19,862 nt of DNA from an uncultured Pseudomonadota bacterium (GTDB lineage Bacteria > Pseudomonadota > Alphaproteobacteria > Rs-D84), in contig CAMVAB010000012.1 in the NCBI GenBank assembly GCA_947165335.1, positions 1 to 19,862 of the forward strand. The letters run 5' to 3'. The notes under the pieces are model-generated. The model was given only the letters and a program-made list of their open reading frames with translations, was not told the origin of the DNA and did not search any database. A program made the position numbers and the translations under genes. Below, in pieces: positions 8,005 through 14,609 of this stretch; position 1 is the stretch's first letter; each line of letters opens with the position of its first letter.

Positions 8005-8283
8005 TTATCCGTTCATTTTTTTTGTTAATTCACGACTTGGTTTGAACAAAATTGTTCGACCAGCTGGCAAATATATTGTTTCCCCTGTACTTGGGTTATA
8101 CCCATTTTTAGTTGCACGTATTCTTGGTTGAAAGGTTCCAAAACCACGAATTTCAATTCTGTCGCCATTTGCAACTGCGTCTTTCATTTCATCAACAACT
8201 GCATCCAACATCAACATTGCGTCCTTTGCACGCATATGTTTAAACTGGACTTGCAATGTTCTGATAATATCTGAACGTTTCAT
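8005..8283 (-). CDS. ihfB: HU/IHF-family DNA-binding protein, IHF-beta-like (92 aa)
   Basis: Small DNA-bending nucleoid protein. The 92 residues carry the family core DRIEIRGFGTF (41-51) and the beta-arm segment GYNPSTGE (61-68) with the intercalating Pro64, ending FKPSRELTKKM. The RIEIRGFG wording and Asn-Pro arm favour IHF-beta over HU, but I would not exclude HU. The ATG at 8283 is preceded by AAGGGAT. The frame stays open upstream to about 8502, but that stretch lacks family similarity and overlaps the divergent peroxiredoxin gene, so it is not used. It lies 4 bp upstream of accDA. As I recall, many alphaproteobacteria have ihfB a few genes upstream of accD with trp genes between, which would make this a shortened version. 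Confidence 0.88.
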   Translation of the reverse strand: MKRSDIIRTLQVQFKHMRAKDAMLMLDAVVDEMKDAVANGDRIEIRGFGTFQPRIRATKNGYNPSTGETIYLPAGRTILFKPSRELTKKMNG

Positions 8284-8305
8284 TATAAATCCCTTGGTTA
8301 TTTTA

Positions 8306-8334
8306 ATGTTATATATATGATAGCATATTTTCAA
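8306..8334 (-). promoter_or_regulatory. promoter of the ihfB-like/accDA operon
   Basis: On the minus strand, -35 TTGAAA (8329-8334), 17-bp spacer, -10 TAACAT (8306-8311). Predicted start near 8299 gives a leader of about 16 nt that still includes the AAGGGAT ribosome-binding site. Confidence 0.5.
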
Positions 8335-8412
8335 AAAAATAAAGTAATTTCTTATATTTTTATTCATTTTTATTTTTAAGAAAACCGTCTTATGTAAAAA
8401 GCTTTGAATTGC

Positions 8413-8421
8413 TGATAAAAT
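8413..8421 (+). promoter_or_regulatory. extended -10 promoter of the peroxiredoxin gene
   Basis: TGATAAAAT is an extended -10 (TG-n-TAAAAT). No convincing -35 is seen 17 bp upstream, as often with extended -10 promoters. Predicted start near 8428 leaves about 19 nt of leader containing GGGAG. Confidence 0.45.
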
Positions 8422-8446
8422 CTTCATCAAAAAGGGAGAAAATACC

Positions 8447-9154
8447 ATGCACGACAACACAAATAATATGCCATTGATTGGCGATAATGCGCCATCTTTC
8501 ATTGCACAAACAACAAACGGGACAATAAAATTTCCAGAAGATTACAAAGGCAGATGGGTGATTTTGTTTTCGCATCCTATGGATTTCACACCTGTGTGCA
8601 CAACTGAATTTTTATCGTTTCAGTCTATGTTAAATGAATTTAAAAAATTAAACACCGATATAATCGGGCTTTCTGTGGGATCTATACCTTCACATTTAGC
8701 ATGGTTTCGTTCCATTCATGACGAAATAAATTTGAAAGATTGGCAAAACACTGTTATTGATTTTCCGGTCATAGCAGATATAGATTTACATATTTCGAAA
8801 TTGTACGGTATGATTCATCCGAAAACATCAGAAACAAAAACTGTCCGCGCCGTATTTATCATAGACGACAAAGGGATTATAAGAACCATATTGTATTATC
8901 CGCAAACCACAGGCCGTAATATCAAAGAAATCTTGCGTATTTTAACAGCATTACAAACAACAGACGCATTTGGTGTATCAACCCCAGCCGATTGGGTACC
9001 AGGCACACCTGTTATTGAACCGTCACCAAAAACTGCGCAAGATATGGTAAAAAGAACGAAAAGCAAAAACAAAAATACAAATGTTCAAACATGGTATTTG
9101 ACTTTTCGTGAATTACCAGAATCAAAAATTTATGAAAAAATAATAAAAAAATAA
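8447..9154 (+). CDS. 1-Cys (Prx6-type) peroxiredoxin (235 aa)
   Basis: Cytosolic thiol peroxidase predicted to reduce H2O2 and organic hydroperoxides. The thioredoxin-like fold is recognisable: APSF near the N terminus, then the peroxidatic motif HPMDFTPVCTTEF with Cys51, and VRAVFIIDDKGIIRTILYYP in the core. The chain continues past the AhpC core with DWVPGTPVIEPSPKT, the C-terminal extension typical of the Prx6 group. I see no second Cys in a resolving position; Cys51 is the only cysteine. The ATG at 8447 has AAAGGGAG 9 nt upstream. It is divergent from the ihfB-like gene and convergent with atl, with only 2 bp between the stop codons. The reductant partner is not encoded nearby. Confidence 0.93.
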   Translation: MHDNTNNMPLIGDNAPSFIAQTTNGTIKFPEDYKGRWVILFSHPMDFTPVCTTEFLSFQSMLNEFKKLNTDIIGLSVGSIPSHLAWFRSIHDEINLKDWQNTVIDFPVIADIDLHISKLYGMIHPKTSETKTVRAVFIIDDKGIIRTILYYPQTTGRNIKEILRILTALQTTDAFGVSTPADWVPGTPVIEPSPKTAQDMVKRTKSKNKNTNVQTWYLTFRELPESKIYEKIIKK

Positions 9155-9156
9155 AT

Positions 9157-9504
9157 TCAGAATTTTAACGGTAAATCGCGCAAATTCATTGGTGCCGACG
9201 CATTTGTAGGACGCCAACGATACTTTTCAACATCTATGCGACCATCAGGGGTAAAACCAACACCTTCGGCAGTTAATAAATCACGTTGAACCTTTTCCCA
9301 TTCTCCGTCCCACATTTTTCCGTCAGCAAAAGTCACACGATGCCATGGTAAATCATCTGTATCACAAGATGCATTCATTGCATATCCCACAAAACGCGCA
9401 GCACGTGGACGCCCTAGCATTTTTGCAATATCACCATACGTTGTAACCGTACCAACTGGTATTTTTGCAACTATATCATAAACTTGTTTATAAAAACCTT
9501 GCAT
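9157..9504 (-). CDS. atl: alkyltransferase-like protein (ATL), non-enzymatic O6-alkylguanine sensor (115 aa)
   Basis: Homologue of the DNA-binding domain of O6-methylguanine-DNA methyltransferase. It has the helix-turn-helix segment VGTVTTYGDIAKMLG (17-31) and the arginine-finger region ARFVGYAMNA (Arg37). At the active site, where MGMT has PCHRV, this protein has PWHRV with Trp54 replacing the acceptor cysteine. That substitution defines ATL proteins, which bind O6-alkylguanine and hand it to nucleotide excision repair rather than removing the alkyl group. The start at 9504 is constrained because MGMT-type domains begin at the matching FY..VY segment. No Shine-Dalgarno sequence precedes the ATG, and a TATAAT lies 7 nt upstream, so the mRNA may be leaderless. 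Confidence 0.93.
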   Translation of the reverse strand: MQGFYKQVYDIVAKIPVGTVTTYGDIAKMLGRPRAARFVGYAMNASCDTDDLPWHRVTFADGKMWDGEWEKVQRDLLTAEGVGFTPDGRIDVEKYRWRPTNASAPMNLRDLPLKF

Positions 9505-9511
9505 AGAAACT

Positions 9512-9538
9512 ATTATAAAACAATATTTTGAATATCAA
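9512..9538 (-). promoter_or_regulatory. promoter of atl, probably giving a leaderless mRNA
   Basis: On the minus strand, TATAAT (9512-9517) sits 7 nt before the ATG at 9504. A possible -35 TTGATA (9533-9538) has a short 15-bp spacer. Transcription would begin at or next to the A of the start codon. Confidence 0.5.
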
Positions 9539-9564
9539 ATAAGAATTTTTAGCAATGAAAAGCG

Positions 9565-9592
9565 TTGATTTTTTATTTGAAACATATATAAT
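9565..9592 (+). promoter_or_regulatory. promoter of tRNA-Ser(CGA)
   Basis: -35 TTGATT (9565-9570), 16-bp spacer, perfect -10 TATAAT (9587-9592), 11 nt before the mature tRNA 5' end. It is probably also the promoter of the downstream lipoprotein gene, since no other is seen before 9719. Confidence 0.65.
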
Positions 9593-9603
9593 CAAACGCA
9601 TAC

Positions 9604-9694
9604 GGAGATGTGGCAGAGCTGGTTGAATGCGCGCGACTCGAAATCGCGTATAGGGGCAACTCTATCGGGGGTTCGAATCCCTCCATCTCCGCCA
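9604..9694 (+). tRNA. tRNA-Ser(CGA)
   Basis: 91-nt class II tRNA. Acceptor GGAGATG pairs with CATCTCC (9684-9690); discriminator G and encoded CCA (9692-9694) follow. The anticodon stem CGCGA/TCGCG closes the loop CTCGAAA, anticodon CGA (reads UCG). A long variable arm and the T-loop GTTCGAATC are present. Confidence 0.96.
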
Positions 9695-9718
9695 GCGTTT
9701 TACAAGAGGGGCAAAACC

Positions 9719-10063
9719 ATGAAAAAATATTTCCTGATTTGTTTATTATTATGTGGGTGTTCTTCATCGCAATCCCAATTTCCAATTACTACAACTGTTG
9801 GCGAAATACAGGAAAGAGATAAATTTATAGAAAGCTTAACTATCCTCGATTGTGCCTATAACAACCAAGGATGTGAGAACGGGATGGGTTTTACAGCATG
9901 CGTATATAAATTTAAATACGAATTAGCAAATTTGTCAGAAGAACAAAAAAACATGCTAGAAAATAATTTGCGTACACAATTTGGTTTTGAAAAAAGTTCT
10001 GATACAGAAATCAACAACGCTGCAGATGCGGTTTTGGCACGTTATATACAATGTAAAAAATAA
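9719..10063 (+). CDS. small lipoprotein of unknown function (114 aa)
   Basis: The N terminus MKKYFLICLLLCGC is a lipoprotein signal peptide with lipobox LCGC, so Cys14 would be lipidated after cleavage. The mature part is mostly helical in appearance, with Cys45, 53 and 61 and a C-terminal Cys (QCKK). I do not recognise a family. The ATG at 9719 has AAGAGGGG upstream. The gene begins 24 nt after the CCA end of tRNA-Ser(CGA) with no terminator or promoter between, so it is probably cotranscribed with the tRNA and released by 3' processing of the tRNA. A terminator follows at 10072. Confidence 0.85.
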   Translation: MKKYFLICLLLCGCSSSQSQFPITTTVGEIQERDKFIESLTILDCAYNNQGCENGMGFTACVYKFKYELANLSEEQKNMLENNLRTQFGFEKSSDTEINNAADAVLARYIQCKK

Positions 10064-10071
10064 TATTAATC

Positions 10072-10100
10072 AAAAAACACTGCTTTATGCTGTGTTTTTT
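10072..10100 (+). terminator. intrinsic terminator after the lipoprotein gene
   Basis: AAAAAACAC pairs with GTGTTTTTT around an 11-nt loop that itself can pair GC/GC. It starts 8 nt after the stop codon and ends in a T-run. Confidence 0.75.
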
Positions 10101-10114
10101 ATTACACTAAAATA

Positions 10115-10149
10115 TTGACAAAATGATATTTTGTGTTATATATAACACA
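10115..10149 (+). promoter_or_regulatory. promoter with two overlapping palindromes (candidate operators)
   Basis: -35 TTGACA (10115-10120, consensus), then -10 TATATA (10137-10142) with a 16-bp spacer. Two inverted repeats overlap it. ACAAAAT-GAT-ATTTTGT (10118-10134) covers the end of the -35 and most of the spacer. The perfect 18-bp palindrome TGTGTTATATATAACACA (10132-10149) covers the -10 and start region. This arrangement suits repressor dimers, but the regulator is unknown. Some of the symmetry may simply reflect AT richness. Confidence 0.6.
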
Positions 10150-10165
10150 TAACAGAGGTAAAAAT

Positions 10166-10873
10166 ATGAAAAACAAAGCATTAACCAACAAGCAAAGAAT
10201 CGACAAAAACCGCAAGACGATCGATGCTTTGATGCACTTTTCTATGAAAAACATAGAAAGTATAAACATGTTACGTCATGAAATTACTTCTGTTGAGCCT
10301 ATGATTTTAGCCCAACCCCAACTGAAAGGTTTAAGCCCAAAAAATCGTAGATGTTTTTTCCAATGGGCTAATTTAAAAAATCTGGGGACAGCATATGATT
10401 ATATACTGGAACACAAAAAAACACCTATTGATTGGTTTGAAATAAACGCATTGCACACTATGTTGGCCCAGGACACTGATGTTTTGCCAGGCTTTCGCGT
10501 TTCTATGGCGAAAGTGCTTGATGAATTTGCACCATCTGCAGAACAGATTTACTATAAAATCGAACAGATTACATATCATTTGAATGACAAAACATATCCT
10601 GTGTTAACACGCGCTTTCGATACTCATTTTGACATTATAATGACACAACCGTATAATGATTTAAACAAACGTTTGGCACGTTTTGTCATGAATTGGTTCT
10701 TGATTCAACATGGATATCGTCCAATCATATTTAATAAAAAGACAGATTCTGTTGAATACACATCTGCATTACGCAAACGCGCAAAAGGCGATCACCGCGC
10801 ATACACAGAATACATGGAACAAAGCATGTTGCATACGCAAAACCAGATTATAAATCTTTTAAAAACACGTTAA
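10166..10873 (+). CDS. degenerate Fic-domain protein (235 aa)
   Basis: Fic-fold proteins usually transfer AMP or related groups to target hydroxyls through an HPFxxGNGRxxR motif. Here a Fic-like N-terminal segment (INALHTML, 93-100, then LPGFR, 107-111) is followed by FDIIMTQPYNDLNKRLAR (155-172). Aligned to the motif, the catalytic His is Gln161 and the first Gly is Leu166, while Pro162, Asp165, Asn167, Arg169 and Arg172 remain. The downstream helices (NWFLIQHGYRPIIF, then SALRKRAKGDHRAYTEYM) match the usual Fic C-terminal part, so the fold appears complete but AMP transfer by the normal mechanism is unlikely. I see no antitoxin gene beside it and no clear inhibitory helix motif. The ATG at 10166 has AGAGG 7 nt upstream. 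It converges on the amidase gene with 2 bp between stops. Confidence 0.78.
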   Translation: MKNKALTNKQRIDKNRKTIDALMHFSMKNIESINMLRHEITSVEPMILAQPQLKGLSPKNRRCFFQWANLKNLGTAYDYILEHKKTPIDWFEINALHTMLAQDTDVLPGFRVSMAKVLDEFAPSAEQIYYKIEQITYHLNDKTYPVLTRAFDTHFDIIMTQPYNDLNKRLARFVMNWFLIQHGYRPIIFNKKTDSVEYTSALRKRAKGDHRAYTEYMEQSMLHTQNQIINLLKTR

Positions 10874-10875
10874 AT

Positions 10876-12066
10876 TTAAACATCGAAATCATATGCATCG
10901 ACTGATTTTGCAATTGCTGCAACCAATTTGTTTTGATGAGCATCTGATTTAAGCAGTTTTTCTTCACTTTTATTAGACAAATGTCCCAATTCAATCAAAG
11001 CACCAGGCACAGTTGAACGCAAAACCGCAAAAGGCGCATGGCGAACAGATGGACCCTTTTGTTGTTCAATTGATGCACGGTTCATTGATTTTGCGCACCC
11101 GTTTGCATATTCTTCGCTTAATTCAGCAACAGCATGTTGTTGCAAAGACGACAATGCGACACGAATATCTTTTGAAAATTGTTCAAAACCGTTAACATCA
11201 ATTTTATCTGCGGCATTTTCAGAATCAGCCAATTTCTGAGCTTCTTCGTCAGATGCTTTTTCAGACAATGTATAAATCGAGAAACCTTTCATATCACGAC
11301 TTGGGTTTGCATTTGCATGTAATGATATAAACAAATCTGCGTGTTTCTTTTCTGCAAATTCAGCACGTTCAGCCAATTTCAAATACACATCAGTGCTGCG
11401 TGTCAAAAATGTTTTATACCCATTGGAATCTAATGTTTTTTTCAATTTTTTTGCAACAGATAACACAACTGTTTTTTCCTGGGTTCCGCCCTTACCTATA
11501 CATCCAGGATCTTTGCCACCATGACCAGCATCGATAACTATTATATGTTGTTTTGATGGGTGTGTTGTTTGTTGCGTGGTATTTGCAACTGGTTTTGCAG
11601 TCGATGTTGCGGCTGATGTTGTGGTTGTATTTATACCCTTGCCCGTTCCTGCAATAAAATCTATAACAAGGCGATAATCATTATCGCCATTTGGTTCCAA
11701 AATCATTATCTGTTTTTTATCAATCGCATCTATCATTGAAGACAATGTCGCAGAAACCTGTAATAAAGAGTCATCTTGGATTTGCGAAATCTTTTTTACT
11801 AATGTGCCATTTGCTAGTTTTGTTTGTATATCTGTTTTACCATTAGTATTAGATAAATTAACAATTAACTGTTTATCACCATAAGACAATGTATACGATG
11901 GACGGCTTGCCGTTTCAATAACTAAACGCGTTTTGCCACCCGGCTGTAATCCAGTGCGTATAGAACGCAACACATTCGGCACAGCAAACACATTACGCGG
12001 TGCTAACGCCACAACCATTGCGGAAAAACTGACTGTTTTTAAAAATTGTCTTCGAGATACTTTCAT
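10876..12066 (-). CDS. amiC: Tat-exported N-acetylmuramoyl-L-alanine amidase, AmiC-like (396 aa)
   Basis: Periplasmic Zn amidase that cleaves the amide between MurNAc and the stem peptide, used to split septal peptidoglycan. The N terminus MKVSRRQFLK is a twin-arginine signal (Arg5-Arg6) with cleavage near VFA (28). An AMIN-type domain (about 35-140) follows, then a Thr/Ala/Gln linker (145-171) and an Amidase_3 domain: VIDAGHGGKDPG (177-188, zinc His182), QEK with Glu197, SLHAN with His250, and catalytic Glu359 in LIELGHLSN. The start at 12066 is fixed by the Tat motif; an upstream in-frame ATG (12102) would bury it and overlap the -35. No Shine-Dalgarno sequence is present, and TATAAT lies 7 nt before the ATG, so a leaderless mRNA is likely. 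AmiC rather than AmiA is chosen for the AMIN domain; no EnvC/NlpD activator is in the window. Confidence 0.94.
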   Translation of the reverse strand: MKVSRRQFLKTVSFSAMVVALAPRNVFAVPNVLRSIRTGLQPGGKTRLVIETASRPSYTLSYGDKQLIVNLSNTNGKTDIQTKLANGTLVKKISQIQDDSLLQVSATLSSMIDAIDKKQIMILEPNGDNDYRLVIDFIAGTGKGINTTTTSAATSTAKPVANTTQQTTHPSKQHIIVIDAGHGGKDPGCIGKGGTQEKTVVLSVAKKLKKTLDSNGYKTFLTRSTDVYLKLAERAEFAEKKHADLFISLHANANPSRDMKGFSIYTLSEKASDEEAQKLADSENAADKIDVNGFEQFSKDIRVALSSLQQHAVAELSEEYANGCAKSMNRASIEQQKGPSVRHAPFAVLRSTVPGALIELGHLSNKSEEKLLKSDAHQNKLVAAIAKSVDAYDFDV

Positions 12067-12073
12067 CTGATTT

Positions 12074-12102
12074 ATTATATCAAAAAAAAGATATATACGC
12101 AA
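12074..12102 (-). promoter_or_regulatory. promoter of amiC
   Basis: On the minus strand, -35 TTGCGT (12097-12102), 17-bp spacer, perfect -10 TATAAT (12074-12079). The -10 ends 7 nt before the ATG at 12066, so transcription should start at or within a base of the start codon. Confidence 0.75.
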
Positions 12103-12129
12103 GATTGTGTCATGATTTTTTTCCGAACA

Positions 12130-12152
12130 AAAACCGCCAAAACGGCGGTTTT
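12130..12152 (-). terminator. intrinsic terminator of the 12171-13418 gene
   Basis: Nine-base-pair stem AAAACCGCC / GGCGGTTTT with a 5-nt loop. Read on the minus strand it ends in a T-run (GGTTTTTG) and lies 18 nt past the stop codon of the gene. It also separates that gene from the amiC promoter. Confidence 0.85.
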
Positions 12153-12170
12153 ATTATTTAATTATTGCTT

Positions 12171-13418
12171 TTATTTACTTACACAATTAGCAAACGCCTG
12201 GGCAATAACAGAAGTTTCTGATTGTGTCAAAGTTGCCACAGGAACGGTATAACATCTTGAAGAATCACGTATAACAAACACTTTTGTGCCCTTGACATAA
12301 GCCTTTTGCATGTTATCCATTTGCGAACTTGTTAAAAATGCGTTTTGCGTTAACGCATTATTTGTTAAACCCGCCTGAACTACGGTATTTGCAGTTGCAT
12401 AATCATATATTTCAGACATCGATGTCACTTCCATATAAATACTCCAATCCGTATTTGGATTTGTTGAAGTATTTTGAGTTGTTGGGAACGCAACATTTGC
12501 CATTACTGCAACAGCATTTTGTAAATTAGGCGTTGTATTTGTTGTTGTCGGATGAGAAACAGTATTCAATTGCATATCATCGCCACATGCCAAATTCATA
12601 CGGTTTGTATAACTGGCCAACACGGCGTCAACCGCAGATTCCCAATTTGCGCCTTTGGAATTAATATCTAAACTGACTATTTTTTCAGCCCAGCCCCAAA
12701 TGTTTGCACCAACATTGCCGGCATTTGCAAAACGTGTCACCATTTCAGCAGATCCACCCGCAACCCCGGCGCCACAATAATCAGTCAACATTGTTGTTAA
12801 CATACTTGTCGTTTCGGTACCATATGCCAACGCGACAGAATGACATGCCATAGCCGCTTCGAGTTCACGACGGCGCTGAACACACAAATCAGAATGAGAA
12901 CGAGTTAATTTATCAGCCATGTTTGCCATAGACAAATATGACATCAATTCTTGTTGAACATAAGACGGGCAAAGGCGTGCAGCAGTATTCATTCCGCCAG
13001 AACCGTTTTTAGTTATCGTGTTATATTGCGGCAACAAAATCGATGTATCTTTTTGTAAACATAACAAAGCATAATTGTATAATTCGCTTTCTGTTGCATA
13101 CATACAACGTCCCGATGTTTTTCCAGGAACAACTGTTACATCACCACAATAATCGGACAAACAGTTATAAATCTTTTGACGGCACGCTGTATCAACATCT
13201 GGTTGTGTAATCAAGAAATATGTATTGCGTTGATTCTGAATATAAGCATTAACAACACCGTGTTGACCACGTGTTCCAGCAGTAGAAGTCCCGGCTGAAG
13301 TCGTGTAAATCGCAGCGCGTGCAGAATCATTCGAAACCGTACCAGCAGACACCGCTGATGCCGAATTTCCCAACAAACACGCACCAATACAACCAAACGC
13401 TAATAAAAATTTATTCAT
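12171..13418 (-). CDS. exported Cys-containing protein of unknown function (415 aa)
   Basis: The N terminus MNKFLLAFGCIGACLLGNSASA is a Sec signal peptide (cleavage after Ala22). The mature protein has scattered cysteine pairs, including CRQKIYNCLSDYCGD and CGDDM, and is rich in Ala, Asn and Thr, with a Thr/Asn-rich stretch in the third quarter (TTTNTTPN, and further on TQNTSTNPN). No catalytic motif or transmembrane helix beyond the signal is evident, and I do not recognise a family. The ATG at 13418 is chosen because GAGAGGGAT stands just upstream and the signal peptide starts there; the longer frame to 13463 lacks both. It is a monocistronic unit with its own TTGCGT promoter and terminator. 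Periplasmic or outer-surface location is inferred from the signal peptide and cysteines. Confidence 0.85.
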   Translation of the reverse strand: MNKFLLAFGCIGACLLGNSASAVSAGTVSNDSARAAIYTTSAGTSTAGTRGQHGVVNAYIQNQRNTYFLITQPDVDTACRQKIYNCLSDYCGDVTVVPGKTSGRCMYATESELYNYALLCLQKDTSILLPQYNTITKNGSGGMNTAARLCPSYVQQELMSYLSMANMADKLTRSHSDLCVQRRRELEAAMACHSVALAYGTETTSMLTTMLTDYCGAGVAGGSAEMVTRFANAGNVGANIWGWAEKIVSLDINSKGANWESAVDAVLASYTNRMNLACGDDMQLNTVSHPTTTNTTPNLQNAVAVMANVAFPTTQNTSTNPNTDWSIYMEVTSMSEIYDYATANTVVQAGLTNNALTQNAFLTSSQMDNMQKAYVKGTKVFVIRDSSRCYTVPVATLTQSETSVIAQAFANCVSK

Positions 13419-13441
13419 GGAATATCCCTCTCGTTGACTAT

Positions 13442-13470
13442 ATTTTATCATATTCACAAACAAAACGCAA
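13442..13470 (-). promoter_or_regulatory. promoter of the 12171-13418 gene
   Basis: On the minus strand, -35 TTGCGT (13465-13470), 17-bp spacer, -10 TAAAAT (13442-13447). Predicted start near 13435 leaves a leader of about 17 nt with GAGAGGGAT. Confidence 0.7.
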
Positions 13471-13500
13471 TAAAACTTTCACTAAAAAAACATAAAAAAG

Positions 13501-13528
13501 TTGATTTGGACAAATAAATTGCTATATT
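13501..13528 (+). promoter_or_regulatory. promoter of prfB, probably giving a leaderless mRNA
   Basis: -35 TTGATT (13501-13506), 16-bp spacer, -10 TATATT (13523-13528). Only six nt (TCAAGC) separate the -10 from the ATG at 13535, and they contain no Shine-Dalgarno sequence. Confidence 0.55.
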
Positions 13529-13534
13529 TCAAGC

Positions 13535-14606
13535 ATGACAGTTGTAAACAACGATATTTTAAATCAAATCGCGGACGACATTTCTGCCGTCAGGGGGTTT
13601 CTTTGACCCATCAAAAATTCAATCAGAGATAAATAAATTAACCGAAATTTCAAACGCACCTGATTTGTGGGATAATCCTGATTATGCACGCAGTATTTTA
13701 CAAAAAAAATCCGGTCTTGAAAAGCAGTTAAACGAATTACAGCATCTTGAAAACGAATATAAAAATTTGGTCGATTTATACGAATTATCCCCTGACGATA
13801 ATGATGTGAATAACGCAATTTCTGCATTGGCACAAAACGCACACAAGGCAAAATTTATAACACTATTCAACGATCCGGCAGACAACAATGGTGCGTTTTT
13901 GTTTATTCAAGCTGGCGCAGGTGGCACAGAAGCGCAAGATTGGGCACAAATGTTGTCGCGCATGTACACACGCTGGTGCGAAAGACATGGTTTTTCTATT
14001 GAAACAGTTGAAGAACACGCTGGCGATGTTGCAGGTATAAAAAGTGTTACTTTCCGTATATCCGGTGAACGTGCATTTGGTTGGTTAAAAAATGAAATCG
14101 GGGTTCATCGCCTTGTTCGTATTTCGCCTTTTAATGCGAACGGCAAACGTCAAACCAGTTTTGCTTCTGTTGACGTGTGGCCCGATGTTGATGATTCCAT
14201 AGAAATAGAAATTAACGAAAAAGATTTAAGAATTGACACTTATCGTGCAAGTGGCGCCGGGGGTCAACATGTTAATAAAACAGATTCAGCTGTGCGTATT
14301 ACTCATATTCCAACAAATACTGTTGTAACATGTCAAAATGAACGCAGCCAAATTCAAAACAAAGAAATGGCCATGAAAATGTTGCGTTCCAAATTATACG
14401 AATTAGAAATGGAAAAACGCGCAGCCGAAGAAGATGCAGCAAAAGCAGCTCAAAAGAAAATTGAATGGGGCAGTCAAATTCGCAACTATGTTCTTTACCC
14501 ATATCAATTGGTCAAAGATGTGCGCACAAATGTTGAAAAGACAGATTCTGCCGCAGTTTTAGACGGCGATTTGGACGATTTTATGCTGGCATTATTATCG
14601 AGGTAA
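13535..14606 (+). CDS. prfB: peptide chain release factor 2, made by programmed +1 frameshift (356 aa)
   Basis: RF2 recognises UGA and UAA stop codons and triggers peptide release. The first 23 codons from ATG 13535 end MTVV...SAVRGFL and meet an in-frame TGA (13604-13606). Skipping T13604 continues with GAC at 13605 as DPSKIQ and the rest of the protein. After the junction all family parts are present: the N-terminal helical domain, GAGGTEAQDW, the tripeptide anticodon SPF (197-199, specific to RF2), and the catalytic GGQ (242-244) in SGAGGQHVNKTDSAVRITH. The 356-residue length is close to E. coli RF2 (365). The start lacks a Shine-Dalgarno sequence and may be leaderless. The APH-like gene follows 3 bp after the stop and is probably cotranscribed. 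Confidence 0.97.
13592..13607 (+). promoter_or_regulatory. RF2 programmed +1 frameshift site
   Basis: AGGGGGTTTCTTTGAC contains the internal Shine-Dalgarno-like AGGGGG, a 3-nt spacer, the slippery CTT, the in-frame stop TGA and the following C that makes termination inefficient. It differs from the E. coli site only in the spacer codon (TTT instead of TAT). Low RF2 stalls the ribosome at UGA and favours the shift, giving autoregulation. Confidence 0.97.
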
Positions 14607-14609
14607 AAA

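Noticed and set aside
8284..8502. N-terminal extension of the IHF-like frame
   Set aside because: No similarity to the family, it overlaps the divergent peroxiredoxin gene and its promoter, and the internal ATG at 8283 has a good ribosome-binding site.
10132..10149. Perfect palindrome as a transcription terminator
   Set aside because: No T-run follows, it is almost all A/T with no loop, and it sits on the promoter after a proper terminator at 10072-10100.
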